A stretch of DNA of 64,000 bases from Helichrysum umbraculigerum. Lineage: Eukaryota > Streptophyta > Magnoliopsida > Asterales > Asteraceae. Where the stretch lies: assembly GCA_949592205.1 (NCBI GenBank), contig CATIUR010000001.1:3946001-4010000 (forward strand), given 5' to 3'. A program made the position numbers and the translations under genes. A model generated the notes under the pieces. The model had not been told where the DNA came from. It made no database searches and was given only the letters and a program-made list of their open reading frames with translations. Positions 46,024 through 57,343 of this stretch are shown in pieces (positions within the stretch are counted from its first letter, which is position 1; each line of letters opens with the position of its first letter).

Positions 46024-46330
46024 TAATATCCTTTTTTTTTTTAAAAAAAAAAAATTTTTCTTTTCCAAATTAAACAATAACTAAATTCGGTTTCTCTCTT
46101 TAATACTTCTCTCGTCGAAACAAAACCCAAACCAGTAGCAGTCTCTCAACAATCGGTATACTCCAGCTAGTTTCGCCAAACACACCCTAATATCTTTTTT
46201 TTTTTTTTTTTTGCTTTTTTAATTTTTCTTTTCCAAATTAAACAATAACTAAATTCGGTTTCTCTCTTTAATGCTTCTCTCGTCGAAACAAAACCCAAAC
46301 CAGTAGCAGTCTCTCAACAATTGGTATACT
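45997..46330. repeat. Tandem duplication of MITE end plus flank
   Basis: A unit of about 164 bp starting CTCCAGCTAGTTTCGCC is repeated at 45997 and 46161. It includes the MITE terminus and the downstream leader-like text AACAATAACTAAATTCGG and CTCTCGTCGAAACAAAACCC. The duplication happened after the MITE inserted. Confidence 0.9.
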
Positions 46331-46842
46331 CTTCGCCTAAAAAGAAGGTTTAGTAGACTCTCAACAATCCGTTGGATCCATTATGGTGTTTGCTATCCGC
46401 CGGCAGCTTACCAAACAGGTCGATAAAAGAAACCCAACCTACCCGTTTTTCGCATTTAAGGCATAGGCTTTATTTTATTATTATTTTTTTAATACGTGGA
46501 TCTGTTTGTGTTTATATATCTACACAACTGCTACTCCTAGTCGATGTGTTTTTTTGTTTGTTTGATTATCTGTTTTTGTAAGTCATTTGTTTAACTTTTT
46601 TTTTTATGTGTTGGAAAAAAGATCTAGTGTGATAATTGCTGTTATGATCTATTATTGGTAGAGCTTCATAAGGATGTTTGATCTTTATTTTTATTATTAT
46701 TACTTTCATCATTTCATTATTATTATTATTACAATATATATATATTTTTGAAATTAAGTAGATCCAGTTTTTGTTTGTGGAATTGTAAGATAATTTTGTT
46801 TTTGGTTGGAGAACAGATCTAGGATGATATTTGATGATAATT

Positions 46843-46904
<62 letters not shown>
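46331..46904. other. Leader- or intron-like region with (AT)n
   Basis: A short frame at 46383-46466 (MVFAIRRQLTKQ) is unassigned. The segment 46645-46822 is duplicated at 51293-51448. An (AT)n tract fills 46848-46898. Confidence 0.5.
46645..46822 (+). repeat. Direct repeat, partner of 51293-51448
   Basis: Shared text includes ATTATTGGTAGAGCTTCATA, GTAGATCCAGTTTTTGTTTG and TTTTTGGTTGGAGAACAGAT in the same orientation 4.6 kb apart. The two copies bracket the pseudouridine synthase fragment and one Helitron end. Confidence 0.9.
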
Positions 46905-46905
<1 letters not shown>

Positions 46906-47080
46906 AGGGTATTCCCGTTTTTAATAGGCTCCCCTGGGTTGGCCAAGCTTTTTGCTTGTGATGTACGCGGCCTAACCGTTGCCGTGGCCGTTTCTGAACC
47001 TTCCCGTGGCCACCCAAGATTTTTTTGCTTCTAGTGAGGTTCGAACCTGAGACCTACGCCAACTACTAGGCTATCTTGTG
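46905..47080 (-). mobile_element. tRNA-derived SINE (minus strand)
   Basis: On the minus strand an A-box-like TAGCCTAGTAGTTGG (about 47059-47073) is followed by a B-box GGTTCGAACC (about 47037-47047). The body continues to about 46905, with GGCCACGGGAAGGTTCAGAA. A and B box spacing fits a pol III promoter. The SINE family was not named. Confidence 0.7.
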
Positions 47081-47291
47081 ATGTATATATATATATATAT
47101 ACTCCTTGATAATGGAGATTGAGTTTTTGCTTAATAGTCACAGAAGGATATGTGAAATCCCGAAATTGCCCCTGCAGCCTCTCCTCCTTGTCTTCTTCTC
47201 TTTTGATTACTTATTACACATTTTTGCACTAAAAAAACAAATACACATAATAAAACACACACACTCAACTCTTTTCTCTCTTAACTGACCG

Positions 47292-47600
47292 ACCACCGCC
47301 ACCATACCACTGCAACCACCGCCGCAACTACCACCGCAAACAACCAACACCTCAACCACCATCCAACGCCACCGTCACCACCACCCAACACCGTAACCAT
47401 CACTGCCACTACATCTATCACCACCGCTTATCACCTGCACCACCGTAACCACCACTGCCACTAGATCTATCAACACCGTTACCGTCACTTTTACAGCCTT
47501 CCGCCGTTACCGTTCTTGTAGATCTACTACCACCGCAATCTGTACATTTAGATCTAGATCTACCACAACCACACCCACGATATCTAGATCTACCAACACC
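47292..47600. repeat. CCACCG-rich low-complexity stretch
   Basis: Degenerate runs of ACCACC/CACCGCAACC with interspersed TAGATCTA. It lies 5' of the pseudouridine synthase fragment and has no convincing start codon or coding frame. Confidence 0.75.
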
Positions 47601-47801
47601 ACAGCCACAAAAGGAACTGAGTCGAAGTCACCGGATGTATTCAGTCGAAGTCGCCGGAAAATGAGTTGAAGTCGCCGTGAGGAGATTACGGTAGGGTTTA
47701 TTTCACTCTTATGTTTCTTAATTAATTTAATTTTAATTTAAGATTTAGTTATGCTATTAGAGTTATCATTATGATGTATCTTATTCTGTTGAAACTTGTA
47801 G

Positions 47802-48525
47802 GATTCTGCTGTTAAGTCTGGCCGAATACAGGTTGATGGAAAGACAGTACCTGTTTCATACAGAGTTCGGTCATCACAAAAGATTAGTCACTTCTTACAT
47901 AGGTGTGTAATGTGCTCTATATACTGTTTTGTTTTCAAGTTATTTATATAAAAGACCAAAGTCTTATTTTGACTTTCTTGTTTTGGCTATTCCACTGTGA
48001 AATCAAGCTGTTAATTTTTAATGGAAGGATGTAGGCATGAACCCCCAGTGATGGCATTGGATGTTACAGTTCTACACAAAGGAAACGATGTTGTTACAGT
48101 TTGTAAGCCTGCATCTGTTCCAGTAAGTTGAAAGTATGAGCTCCTAATTCTTTCATGTCTCCTCATTTGCGAAACACCTGTGAACTAGATATAATTGTAT
48201 TGTTATTGAACACGTTGTCTTTTCAATTTAGTGAGCTTTATGTTGTAATTTCTGAATTTTCTCTTTTTTACAGGTACATCCGTGTGGTCAATATCGTAAA
48301 AATACAGTTGTTGGTATTCTTCAGGCGGAGCATGACTTGGCACCTCTATTTCGTATCCAACTTATATTTTGAAAAATTATCAACCTACACACCTTTATTA
48401 TTCTACATTAGAGATACGTTATATTTCTTAACTATACAAAAGCTATACATCGGCTAGATCGATTGGTCTCAGGACTTCTTATACTTGCTAGAAGTGCTTC
48501 TCAGGCTGATATTTTTAGGCAACAG
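47802..48525 (+). pseudogene. RNA pseudouridine synthase 7-like, internal four-exon fragment
   Basis: Four exons join in perfect phase: 47802-47902, 48035-48122, 48274-48352 and 48443-48525, all with AG acceptors and GT donors. Together they encode 117 residues without a stop. The order is an S4-like RNA-binding part (DSAVKSGRIQVDGKTVPVSY, SSQKISHFLHR), then HEPPVMALDV, VTVCKPASVPVHPCGQYRKN, and the RluA-family catalytic motif HRLDRLVSGLL with its active-site aspartate. This is the arrangement of plant RNA pseudouridine synthase 7 (about 400 aa). The N-terminal exons and everything after FRQQ are not found, although 2.7 kb follow before a Helitron end. Splice conservation argues for a recently captured or truncated gene piece; a gene whose other exons are displaced is possible. 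Confidence 0.82.
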
Positions 48526-49217
48526 GTATACTACTGTTTTTTTTCTCTCGTAGTAAGTTACAAATGAAGTAGTTCAGTAAAACTACTGTTTTTGCTCTTA
48601 TTTTCCTTTCATCGTGAGGTGACAAAATGGGCCGTCTGGGTGGGTTGGATAATGGATTGACCCTAAATACTTTTTGTCTAAAACCTCTATTTTTTTTTTC
48701 TTCTTAAAAACTGATTAGTGTGAAATTTGGTCGAGACGTCGAGTATGAATTTTTATATTGTCTGATTTCGGTAATAAATTTGCAATATACTTTTATAGTT
48801 AATTTTTTATTACCTATCTCATTTTCATTCATGTACTTAGTGGACCAACATTGCATTCATTTGCAATATACTTAGTGGACGCTAGAGAGAACCAACATTG
48901 TATACATTACATTTTCAAATTTCAATAATGATATGTAAAATAAGGTCAAAATAAATGATGTCAGTGAAATGATATTGCATTTGTAAAATAAGATCAAAAG
49001 ATGATGATGTCTGTGAGTGGGGACGTATTTTTAGAAAAAGTGTTTTTTATGGAAAGAGTAGCCACATGCGAGCATAGGAAGCAGGTATCACATGTCTCTT
49101 TTTGAATCACACCCCTTTTCTTTCTTGATCTACATCACTAAACGTATTCTTTTTTTTAAAAAAAAAATGGACAACAAAAGTTGGTGGGTATATTACTTTG
49201 TGAACCAGTTAGTATAT
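48526..49217. other. Intergenic or Helitron-body sequence
   Basis: No exon continuing the pseudouridine synthase frame was found. A hAT-MITE-like tract (GTGACAAAATGGGCC and GGGTGGGTTGGATAATGGAT) lies near 48618-48660. Confidence 0.45.
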
Positions 49218-49219
49218 TA

Positions 49220-49560
49220 CTCCCTCCGTCCCAATCTTTAGTCCACTATTCAATTTTGGGCATTTAATTTTGAGCAGTATCAAATTAATTGCCTACTTCT
49301 ATAAATGTAAAAGATTAAGGATTTTAAAGTCTTTTTTGTCCCTTTTGAATGTGTATAAGACAAAAAAATTTTGGGCATTTAATTTTGAGTAGTATCAAAT
49401 TAATTGCCTACTTCTATAAATGTAAAAGATTAAGGATTTTAAAGACTTTTTTGTCCCTTTTGAATGTGTATAAGACAAAAAAAATAAGTAAAAAGTAGAG
49501 AGTAAAAGTGTCAATTTATAAAAGTAAGAGAGTAATGATTATATTTTCCCTAAACTATCT
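49220..49560 (+). mobile_element. Stowaway-type MITE with internal duplication
   Basis: Left terminus TA|CTCCCTCCGTCCCAATC at 49218-49236. The body contains a 112-bp direct duplication (TTTTGGGCATTTAATTTTGA to GTGTATAAGACAAAAAAA) at about 49253-49365 and 49367-49480. A right terminus matching the left was not identified, so the right boundary is approximate. Confidence 0.6.
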
Positions 49561-50104
49561 GACTATATATTTTTTGTCGGGGATAATAATTGTGACGGGA
49601 GTTCTTTTGATGACAAATTACTGGCTATAATTATGGTGTCTTCAATCAATCTTTTGCTTTTTGCTTGATTAAATATGTAGTTCTTCATTTCAAATTTGTC
49701 TGCCAAAAATATACAGTTCTTCATTTCACATTCAAATTCATGCAAAGTATCGGCAAATTCAAATTCAAATTAATTGTTTCGATACATTCACGAGAACTTT
49801 TTACCCTATATAAAAAACTTTATATACTAAGCATTCTTATACTAATAGTCTCAGAACTTTAACCAAAACATAATAAAATGAATAACAATAAACAGTAATA
49901 ATTCGACTAATAATAATGAATAATATAATATGATATCCCTAAACTTTTACATGGTAGGTGATGGAGGGGGCTATGGTCAAAGAAATGTGCTGGCTTCTAC
50001 TTACTGCGTGTTGCTGCTGTCTTTTTTAATTGCTATTGGTGTAAAGGGTCCATTTCTCCACTCCTGAAAAGTTGTATTCTCTTATACTCCGTATTACATA
50101 TATG

Positions 50105-50184
<80 letters not shown>

Positions 50185-51183
50185 AATATTGAATACCTTT
50201 TTTGTTATAAATTTAGTAATGCTAGCCTTCTTTTTGATTTATTTTTATTTTGCATCTTGTCTACCACAAGTAATATTCGTAATTGTAAAGGCTTAAATAT
50301 AATTAACATTTAAAGTTTTTAACTACTACGCTTTTATAATGTAACGTCATTTTAGAAATGCAGTTGCTATATTGTTGGTATATAGAATATTTTAACAAGT
50401 TTTGGTCTACAAAATACTTTTAACCAAGGTGGGTTCATCTATTTTGTTGCAAAAAATTATAATACAATCCAAATAAAACTTTTTGCTACAACTATTCAAT
50501 GACATTTTATTTTGCTCTACTACTACGAGCTATGATTACAAACTACTACATACTTGATTCTAATACGTTAGGTTCATTGGAAAGAATTAAAAAATTGTTT
50601 CCGTCGCATTGCGCCGGTTGTCCCCATAAAAATGGGTGGTAGACCTAATAAGAAATGTTTTACCTTTACTTTTTTGCTTTTATGATTGAAATGATCTGCT
50701 TTTGTCGGAAAAAATGCTTTTATGTTTGAAATGGTTTTATGTTTGAAATGTTTGGAAAGGTTGCCAAATCGATGGATATGTTTGAAATTTTGCCTAAAAA
50801 GTGTTAACTACTTTCAAATTCCCGAATTTTTAAATTTCAAAGCCTAAGCAATTTTGTACTTGCAAAACGTAGACTTCTAATAATTTACATTAATCCAAGG
50901 GCTGATCAAGCTCGAAAGTTATTACAAAAATTTAGTAACTTTTTAATATATTATTGTAGTCTATATACTCTATAGGTAGTTTTTTATTATTCTTTCATTA
51001 TTCGTAAACTAAACTATCTATTATTATTGCAGATGATTTCATTCTTGATGATCGGAAAGCAATATATTCAGGGCGTTTGAATTTTACTATAATCTAATTT
51101 TATTTTTAACTACCTATTATGTACATTATCATTATCATATAAATATTGCATCTATAATGTACACATTTAAGACAGATTGAAAC
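49561..51183. other. AT-rich DNA leading to a Helitron 3' end
   Basis: No gene recognised. A CGTCGCATTGCGCCGGTTGT block near 50600 resembles Helitron-terminal text but is not followed by CTRR, so it may be an old internal end. Confidence 0.45.
50105..50181. repeat. (AT)n microsatellite
   Basis: About 77 bp of alternating AT. Confidence 0.97.
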
Positions 51184-51216
51184 GTTCACCGCCGCATTGC
51201 GCGGGTGAACGACTAG
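51184..51216 (+). mobile_element. Helitron 3' terminus
   Basis: GTTCACC and GGTGAAC form a 7-bp stem around GCCGCATTGCGCG. The stem is followed by GA and CTAG at 51213-51216, then T. This is the canonical hairpin-plus-CTRR|T ending of plant Helitrons. The body lies to the left; the 5' TC start was not located. Confidence 0.8.
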
Positions 51217-51292
51217 TATATATATATAGTTGCTCTTATGATAATTTATATACTAATTTAGAGTTATGAAACAACAGATCCCATCATCCTCT

Positions 51293-51448
51293 TTCTGATA
51301 TATTATTGGTAGAGCTTCATAAGGATGATTGATCTATTATCTATTATCTATTATTATTATTACATATATATATTTTTTTGAAATAAAGTAGATCCAGTTT
51401 TTGTTTGTGGAATTGTAAGATAATCTTGTTTTTGGTTGGAGAACAGAT
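51293..51448 (+). repeat. Direct repeat, partner of 46645-46822
   Basis: Same orientation and text as the upstream copy; it ends GGAGAACAGATC and leads directly into the 51446-52118 hairpin. Confidence 0.9.
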
Positions 51449-52118
51449 CGAAAGTCGAAAGCATTTAAACGGTTCAGATCGCAAGTCAATGAAAGAATAG
51501 CTCACTGAGCTCAATCAATGTAGAGACTTACTTTGGCATTGGCTTGTAAATCTCCCTTTTCCTTGTCTGAATCCATCCTCCGTAAGAATTAGAATCTATC
51601 GATACCGAAGTTCCACCCTTTGGTTGCAACACCTCCTCGTTTATCTCGAACTACATATGTAGAGTTATAATCAGTCAAGATATAGAATTTAACAATAAGA
51701 TAAATCATCTTTATGCCGCCCTAATATCTATTACATATGTAGAGTTATAATCAGTCAAGATATAGAATTCAACAATAAGATAAATCATCTTTATGCCACC
51801 CTAATATGAATAGATATTAGGGCGGCATAAAGATGATTTATCTTATTGTTAAATTCTATATCTTAACTTATTATAACTCTACATATGTAGTTCGAGATAA
51901 ACGAGCAGGTGTTGCAACCAAAGGGTGGAACTTCAATATCGATAGATTCTTGATTCTAATTCTTACGGAGGATGGATTCAGACAAGGAAAAGGGTGATTT
52001 ACAAGCCAATGGCAAAGTAGGTACCATTACTAAGTCTCTACATTGATTGAGCTCAGTGAGCTGTTCTTTCATTGACTTGCGATCTGAACCGTATAAATGC
52101 TTTCGACTTTCGATCTGT
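51446..52118. repeat. 673-bp palindromic hairpin locus
   Basis: The left arm (51446-about 51808) is the reverse complement of the right arm (about 51813-52118), from GATCGAAAGTCGAAAGCATT to ATGCTTTCGACTTTCGATC. The left arm has an extra 80-bp tandem copy of TACATATGTAGAGTTATAAT and following text. On the outward-reading strand of each arm a short frame reads EVLQPKGGTSVSIDSNSYGG (left, minus) or its frameshifted partner (right, plus). The arms were therefore copied from an exon whose family I cannot name. Confidence 0.92.
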
Positions 52119-52544
52119 GCCATCGAAAGTACTGTTAGCAGTTTACTTGAATATAGTTTTCCCCGCATTCTACTGAACTGTCAAATTCTTCAAATCGCTC
52201 ATATTCTTAAACCGCCATTCACAACCTCCCGTCTTCAGAACTTTTTATGCCCTAATATTGTCATCCACCTCACCGGTGTCAATCGCCTAAGCTTCCCATT
52301 GATATCGTGGCTGACATCTTGCTGCAATATTCAATTACTGTGGATGAACCGCCAAATTCAAGTGTTATTTACTGTGATTTGTTTAATGCAGGAATGCTGT
52401 TTAAATCTTTTTGTTTGTAGGTGGACACCACCTGTATGTTAAGATGCTTGGTTCAGTATGTGACAGCGGCGGAACAATGAACATATTCGTTGGGGGGCCC
52501 CAAATAATTTTGAGTAACGGTAAAAGCATCTCACCGCAAATAAT
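52119..52544 (+). other. Gene-like but unassigned sequence after the hairpin
   Basis: An open frame crosses 52047-52442 but shows no recognisable domain and begins inside the hairpin arm. It is not called as a gene. Confidence 0.35.
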
Positions 52545-53545
52545 GAAGGTAAAATAGTTAACTTAATTTGATTATGCATTTGTTTTTGTTGTTCACTTCC
52601 TGCTTTGGTGTTTATAGATGAGATTGATGTTGTTGTCGGAAGACGAGCAAGAATAGATCCTTAAAGGATATCACCGCGTTTCAAGCAATCACATACCTTT
52701 CTTCAGTTACGATGACACGTATGCGGATGGAGGTGATAGTGTAGTTGGTGTTACCGATGGATTTGGTTGGTTTTACCTTTTACTGATGATAATGAAGGTA
52801 AAATAGCCAACTTAATTTGATTATGCATTTGTGTTTGTTGTTCACGTCCTGCCTTTGTGTTTATAGACGATATTGATGTTGTTGTCGGAAGACGAGCAAG
52901 AATAGATCCTTAAAGGATATCACCGCGTTTCAAGCAATCAGCTACCTTTCTTCAGATACACGATGACACGTATGCGGATGGAGGTGATAGTGTGGTTGGT
53001 GTTACCAATGGATTTGGTTGGTTTTACCTTTTACTGATGATAATAATGAAGGTAAAGTAGTCAACTGAATTTGATTATGCATTTGTTTTTGTTGTTCATG
53101 TCCTGCTTTTGTGTTTATAGATGAGGTTGATGTTGTTGTCGGAAGACGAGCACAAATAGATCCCTAAAGGATATCACCGCGTTTCAAGCAATCAGATAAC
53201 TTTCTTCAGATACACGATGACACGTATGCGGATGGAGGTGATAGTGTGGTTGGTGCTACCGATGGATTTGGTTGGTTTTACCTTTTACTGATGATAATAA
53301 TGAAGGTAAAATAGTCAACTGAATTTGATTATGCATTTGCTTTTGTTGTTCACGTCCTGCTTTTGTGTTTATAGATGAGATTGATGTTGTTGTCGGAAGA
53401 CGAGCACGAATAGATCCTTAAAGGATATCACCGCGTTTCAAGCAATCAGATACCTTTCTTCAGATGCACGATGACACGTATGCGGATGGAGGTGATAGTG
53501 TGGCTGGTGTTACCGATACTGATGATAATGAAGGTAAAATAGTTA
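52545..53545 (+). repeat. Fourfold tandem repeat of an exon-plus-intron-like unit
   Basis: Four units of about 250 bp start near 52545, 52793, 53050 and 53303. Each has an intron-like piece (GTAAAATAG ... GTGTTTATAG) and an exon-like piece (GTTGTTGTCGGAAGACGAGC, then GATATCACCGCGTTTCAAGC, then GATGACACGTATGCGGATGG). One frame reads DEIDVVVGRRARIDP and then TAA in all copies; another reads LKGYHRVSSN and DDTYADGGDSVVGVTDGFG. No family recognised. Confidence 0.88.
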
Positions 53546-54159
53546 ACTTAAATTGATTCTGCATTTGTGTTTTAGAACTTATTATCTGATTTATGTGCCT
53601 TCAATTTGTTATAACCAGATTTTAACATCTTATTCAAATGATTTTACTTTTTTGCATTCAGTGGCACCTTCAAGGTCTATCTCTAATTCTCATGTCTTCA
53701 TTCATGTGTTGTTCTCAGCTGTGTCGCTAACACCTAGATTATTATATTCTGGATTATGTGTTTGGTGTTAATTTGAATATTAGCATAGTGTTCTTTTTGT
53801 CATTATATGCATAATTTGTTAAATCTTATCATATGACTTGGGCATCTGATTTAGTGAAATCATCTTAGTGGAAAACGATTCTTAGTTGAAAGTGACATTC
53901 ATAAGTTAAATAGGTATTTTATATTTTTTAAACTAACCACATTACCAAAGATTCGAAGAATACATAATTCAGGATAAAAAAGAAAGAGATTGTGAGATTG
54001 TCAAAGATGAAGATTTTCGTAAGATAGAAGTGATGTGTCCCCGTCTTGGGCCGCATGACGTCTAGACTAAGGCGGTAATCCATCACTTCTAAGGATGGAT
54101 TGAATCATATATTTGGCTCCAAGACACCACTCCATCATCACTCGTTGGTATACCTGGTA
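53546..54159. other. Unassigned spacer
   Basis: No recognised gene. Partial fifth-unit text of the tandem array ends near 53545. Confidence 0.5.
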
Positions 54160-54330
54160 AACGGGTCGGTTTGGGTCGCGGGTCAAATTGGGTGTCGGTC
54201 TAAACGAGTCACAGGTCACTTTTTGATTCGGGTCGAATTGGTTGGGTCAAAACCTGGTCGGGTCGGGTCGGTTCAACTCATGCTTTTCTTTCAATTTTTG
54301 AACTTTTTTTTTTTTTTTTTTTTTTTCAAA
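54160..54330. mobile_element. hAT-type MITE-like fragment with poly-T
   Basis: TAAACGGGTCGGTTTGGGTC, GCGGGTCAAATTGGG and GGTCGGGTCGGTTCAAC motifs, followed by a 23-bp T run at 54304-54326. This is the usual text of a dispersed plant MITE family; borders are uncertain. Confidence 0.45.
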
Positions 54331-55279
54331 ATAATACACGTAGTAACTATTACAATATACTTTAGCTTTAATAATATATTACGATTACGAGTAATAAGAT
54401 AAGATACGTGGTGCTAGAGTATTTATAAATCCAAATTGATGAATACAACTGAGTGATGATGATAAATAAATATATAAAAGTACTAGTATTATGTATGTTA
54501 TTGTTTATATTATATTATTATTATTTATTATTTTATTATTATTAATATTAGAAGTAGGAAATAGATAAGATCGTAGGAATAAGAAGTGTAAAACAGTAAA
54601 CAGTAGCCCCTCTCTAGAAAACCCAATTTCTTTCTGTCTAAAAGAAGTTTACATTTTATTTTGCCGGCGATTAATAACATCAGACACGTGAGAACTTGCT
54701 TTGCAAACAAAAGTGTATGTGTTTTATGGTGGTTACACGGCGGCGTGAATCTTTTATGGATGAAAACTTGTCGAACTTCTGGCCGGAAAGCATTGCGCTG
54801 ACATAAGCTGATCGGAGATGGTGGTGCACGCTATGGTGCAAAAACTAGATGGAACTGGTGTTACGTTGTGGTGTGGTGGCTCCGGTAGTTGGTGACAGAT
54901 TTTCATGTTATTTGACTGTCTTCCTCCATCATAATTTTTATCAACCCATTCAAGACCCATTCTATCTCTGTTCCAGCCTTTATGATTTCATATACTATTC
55001 CCGTATGCCATATCTCTTATTCAATCTTGCTATACGTCCAAGCTCTCCCCCATCGGTAGTGTAGGACCTGTTCAGACCTGTTAATAATTCGAGACAGAAC
55101 TCTTCGTCCTACTTTTTGTTATCTGCCAGAAGTGACTCAACATGTCAAGAAATTAACCAAACTAACCCGTTTTTTACCATTCTGGTTAGGATTGCCAGGC
55201 GTATATGTTGGTTAGGGTTGGCACTCTCTTTTCGGGTCCAAGCCACCACTCCAAGGTGTTGGTTCCTCAAAAGATGGGG
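54331..55279. other. Unassigned spacer
   Basis: AT-rich, with several short frames on both strands and none supported. Confidence 0.45.
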
Positions 55280-55462
55280 CTGACTTTGATACCAATTGAT
55301 ACGAACCTATCCCATACTAGGTTCATAGCATGCCGTAAGCCCGTGTCGAACTCACTCTCAAAAGCTAGCTTGAAAGAGGAGATGACACATAGACTTATAA
55401 GCCACCAACCAAATCCTAGACTTGGCCGATGTGGGATCGTAACACAATTGTGGACATCCTAA
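55280..55462 (+). repeat. Dispersed repeat with GCCGATGTGGGATC end
   Basis: Contains CTCAAAAGCTAGCTTGAAAG, CTTATAAGCCACC and TTGGCCGATGTGGGATC in the order seen in a common dispersed family of dicot genomes. Identity is by memory of the motif pattern, so the family is not named. Confidence 0.45.
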
Positions 55463-56430
55463 ATAGTCAGAGATTTTTCATGCTCGCATATGTAAATAAG
55501 ATATTATGGGTGGACAGTGGTGTATTGCTTATGTCAAAATTGAAAGAGGGTGACTTCTCACTCAAATGGTCCAAATCATTCAAACACGTTTTATGAAATT
55601 CAAACTCAATTTTTCACTTGGTTATCTCATATAATTATACATTCTGAGTTGTCATCGGACCTTTGGAAATGTTCATCGCTACATGTGTCAAGTCTGTGGT
55701 TGAGATTATGTATCTGTTTTTTTTTATGTATTATTGTTGATTGTGATCGACATCGTCTGGTTCTTGGGTTGAATATGCCGCTCATTTTTTCAAGATTGCA
55801 ACATTTTATGCGAACTTTGTGATGAGTTTTGTGCCTTTTTTGCACAGATGATTGTGCTTCTGGATTTTGTTGGATCATCTTATGGTTTTCGTTTCTGTAG
55901 TTATCATCTGGATTTGCACAGTTTTTTTTTTCTCTGTGTATACACATAGGGGATCTTGTCATCTTGGTAGATAGTTCTGTGTAGTGATATCTGTGGTTAC
56001 AAATTGTCCATATATATGGTTGTAGGTGAGTTGACCCAAAATTATATGGTCGACTCTCAATATAAACCGTTAGATCATGATAAGATTAAATCCTGACCGT
56101 CACAACTTCTTAATTGTTGGTTACTTCTATGTGACGGTTTTTTTTTGAGCGGTTTTCTTTTCCAGAGCCTCTACAACTGCCCACATTCTCCCGTTATTAT
56201 GGGGAATGGGCGCTCAAATTTAAATAGCATCAAATTAACATCGTGGTCATTGATGAGGATGGGGTTGGGGTCGTGATTATAGTTGTCGAAAGTGAGGTGA
56301 GATTGGATGGACTGCTGTCTAGTCCCATTCTTAATCGGTGTATGTAGTGTATTTTTCTACCTCAAATGTTTAGATGGATGCTATGATCAACCAAAGGAAA
56401 TTATTTTTAAATGAAAGATGACAAAAGTTT

Positions 56431-56432
<2 letters not shown>
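55463..56432. other. Unassigned spacer
   Basis: No gene recognised; short frames only. Confidence 0.45.

Positions 56433-56492
<60 letters not shown>
56433..56492. repeat. (GA)n microsatellite
   Basis: About 60 bp of uninterrupted GA. Confidence 0.97.
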
Positions 56493-56496
<4 letters not shown>

Positions 56497-56687
56497 TTTG
56501 AGCTGCCATGTTTTGCTGATCTTGGCTTCTATTAGTTTTAGATCGAGGTTGATAGTGTTAATTTGTTTATAGAAAAGCAAGTTGTACATAAAAACAATAA
56601 AAAAATTCAGCAGTTTTTTATATCTTTGTTCCGCATATGAATGTGTTTTAATTGTTTATTTACGTACAACATATATATCGACCACTT

Positions 56688-56717
56688 AACTGGACAACGT
56701 CCGGGTTAAAAAACTAG
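56688..56717 (+). mobile_element. Helitron 3' terminus
   Basis: AACTGGACAACGTCCGGGTT forms a hairpin (GGAC/GTCC core, extended by AAC/GTT), followed by AAAAAA and CTAG at 56714-56717, then T. Same family as the degenerate end at 14010-14048. Confidence 0.7.
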
Positions 56718-57340
56718 TGTATATATAGTAGTGCAACAGATGGGTGATCTTGCCATTAATTTCTTTGACAGACCCACACAATAATTTACTTACATATGGA
56801 GATCCATATACCAACAAATTCTAGGAGTAACTTTTTAACTTTCATTGGTGAAACCTTACTTTGTGTTGGTCAAAACAATCTTCCATGTTTTTGATATGTA
56901 TGTACTTTTTAGTTCTCAGTTTGTGGCCGAAGCAATCGTAACCTTTTGGTCAGTGTTTGTATTATCCATGTTGCACCAAAACAATTTCAAGCACTTGTGG
57001 TTTCATAATAATTAATAATACATATTATAGCTCATGTGGACAATTTTTTTTAGAATCTGCTACATGCTACTTAATTGTTTTGCATTTGAGTACTGAAAGT
57101 ATTCAGAGGCTGATCGGTGAAGTAAGGTTTTTCTTCATGCTTTGTTACGAGGATTACTCTGTTATTACTGTTCTCATGTTCAATTACAATGAACAGTGTT
57201 TAACTATTCACTGTGTTCATTCTCATGTTCAATTACTGTGCTGATAGAGTTTACTGTTATATGACATTCAAGTGCAAATCTAATTTGCAATGCTCCTTGC
57301 ATAAACACGGCATTAAACATCTCACGTACCAAAATAAGTG
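56718..57340. other. Spacer between two Helitron-like ends
   Basis: No gene recognised. CATGTTCAATTAC(A/T)(A/G)TG direct repeats occur near 57175 and 57225. Confidence 0.45.
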
Positions 57341-57343
57341 TTG

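Noticed and set aside
46566..47034. Frames with IYIYIY runs on both strands
   Set aside because: They come from the (AT)n tract and have no domain.
46905..47080. A functional tRNA gene
   Set aside because: A and B boxes are present but no cloverleaf stems or anticodon arm can be drawn; it fits a SINE.
50590..50625. Fourth plus-strand Helitron end
   Set aside because: The GCATTGCGCCGG text is suggestive, but no CTRR|T follows.
51956..52442. Protein-coding gene over the hairpin's right arm
   Set aside because: The frame begins within the palindrome, has no domain, and mixes arm and unique sequence.
56407..56589. Minus frame with SLSLSL run
   Set aside because: It is the (GA)n microsatellite in translation.
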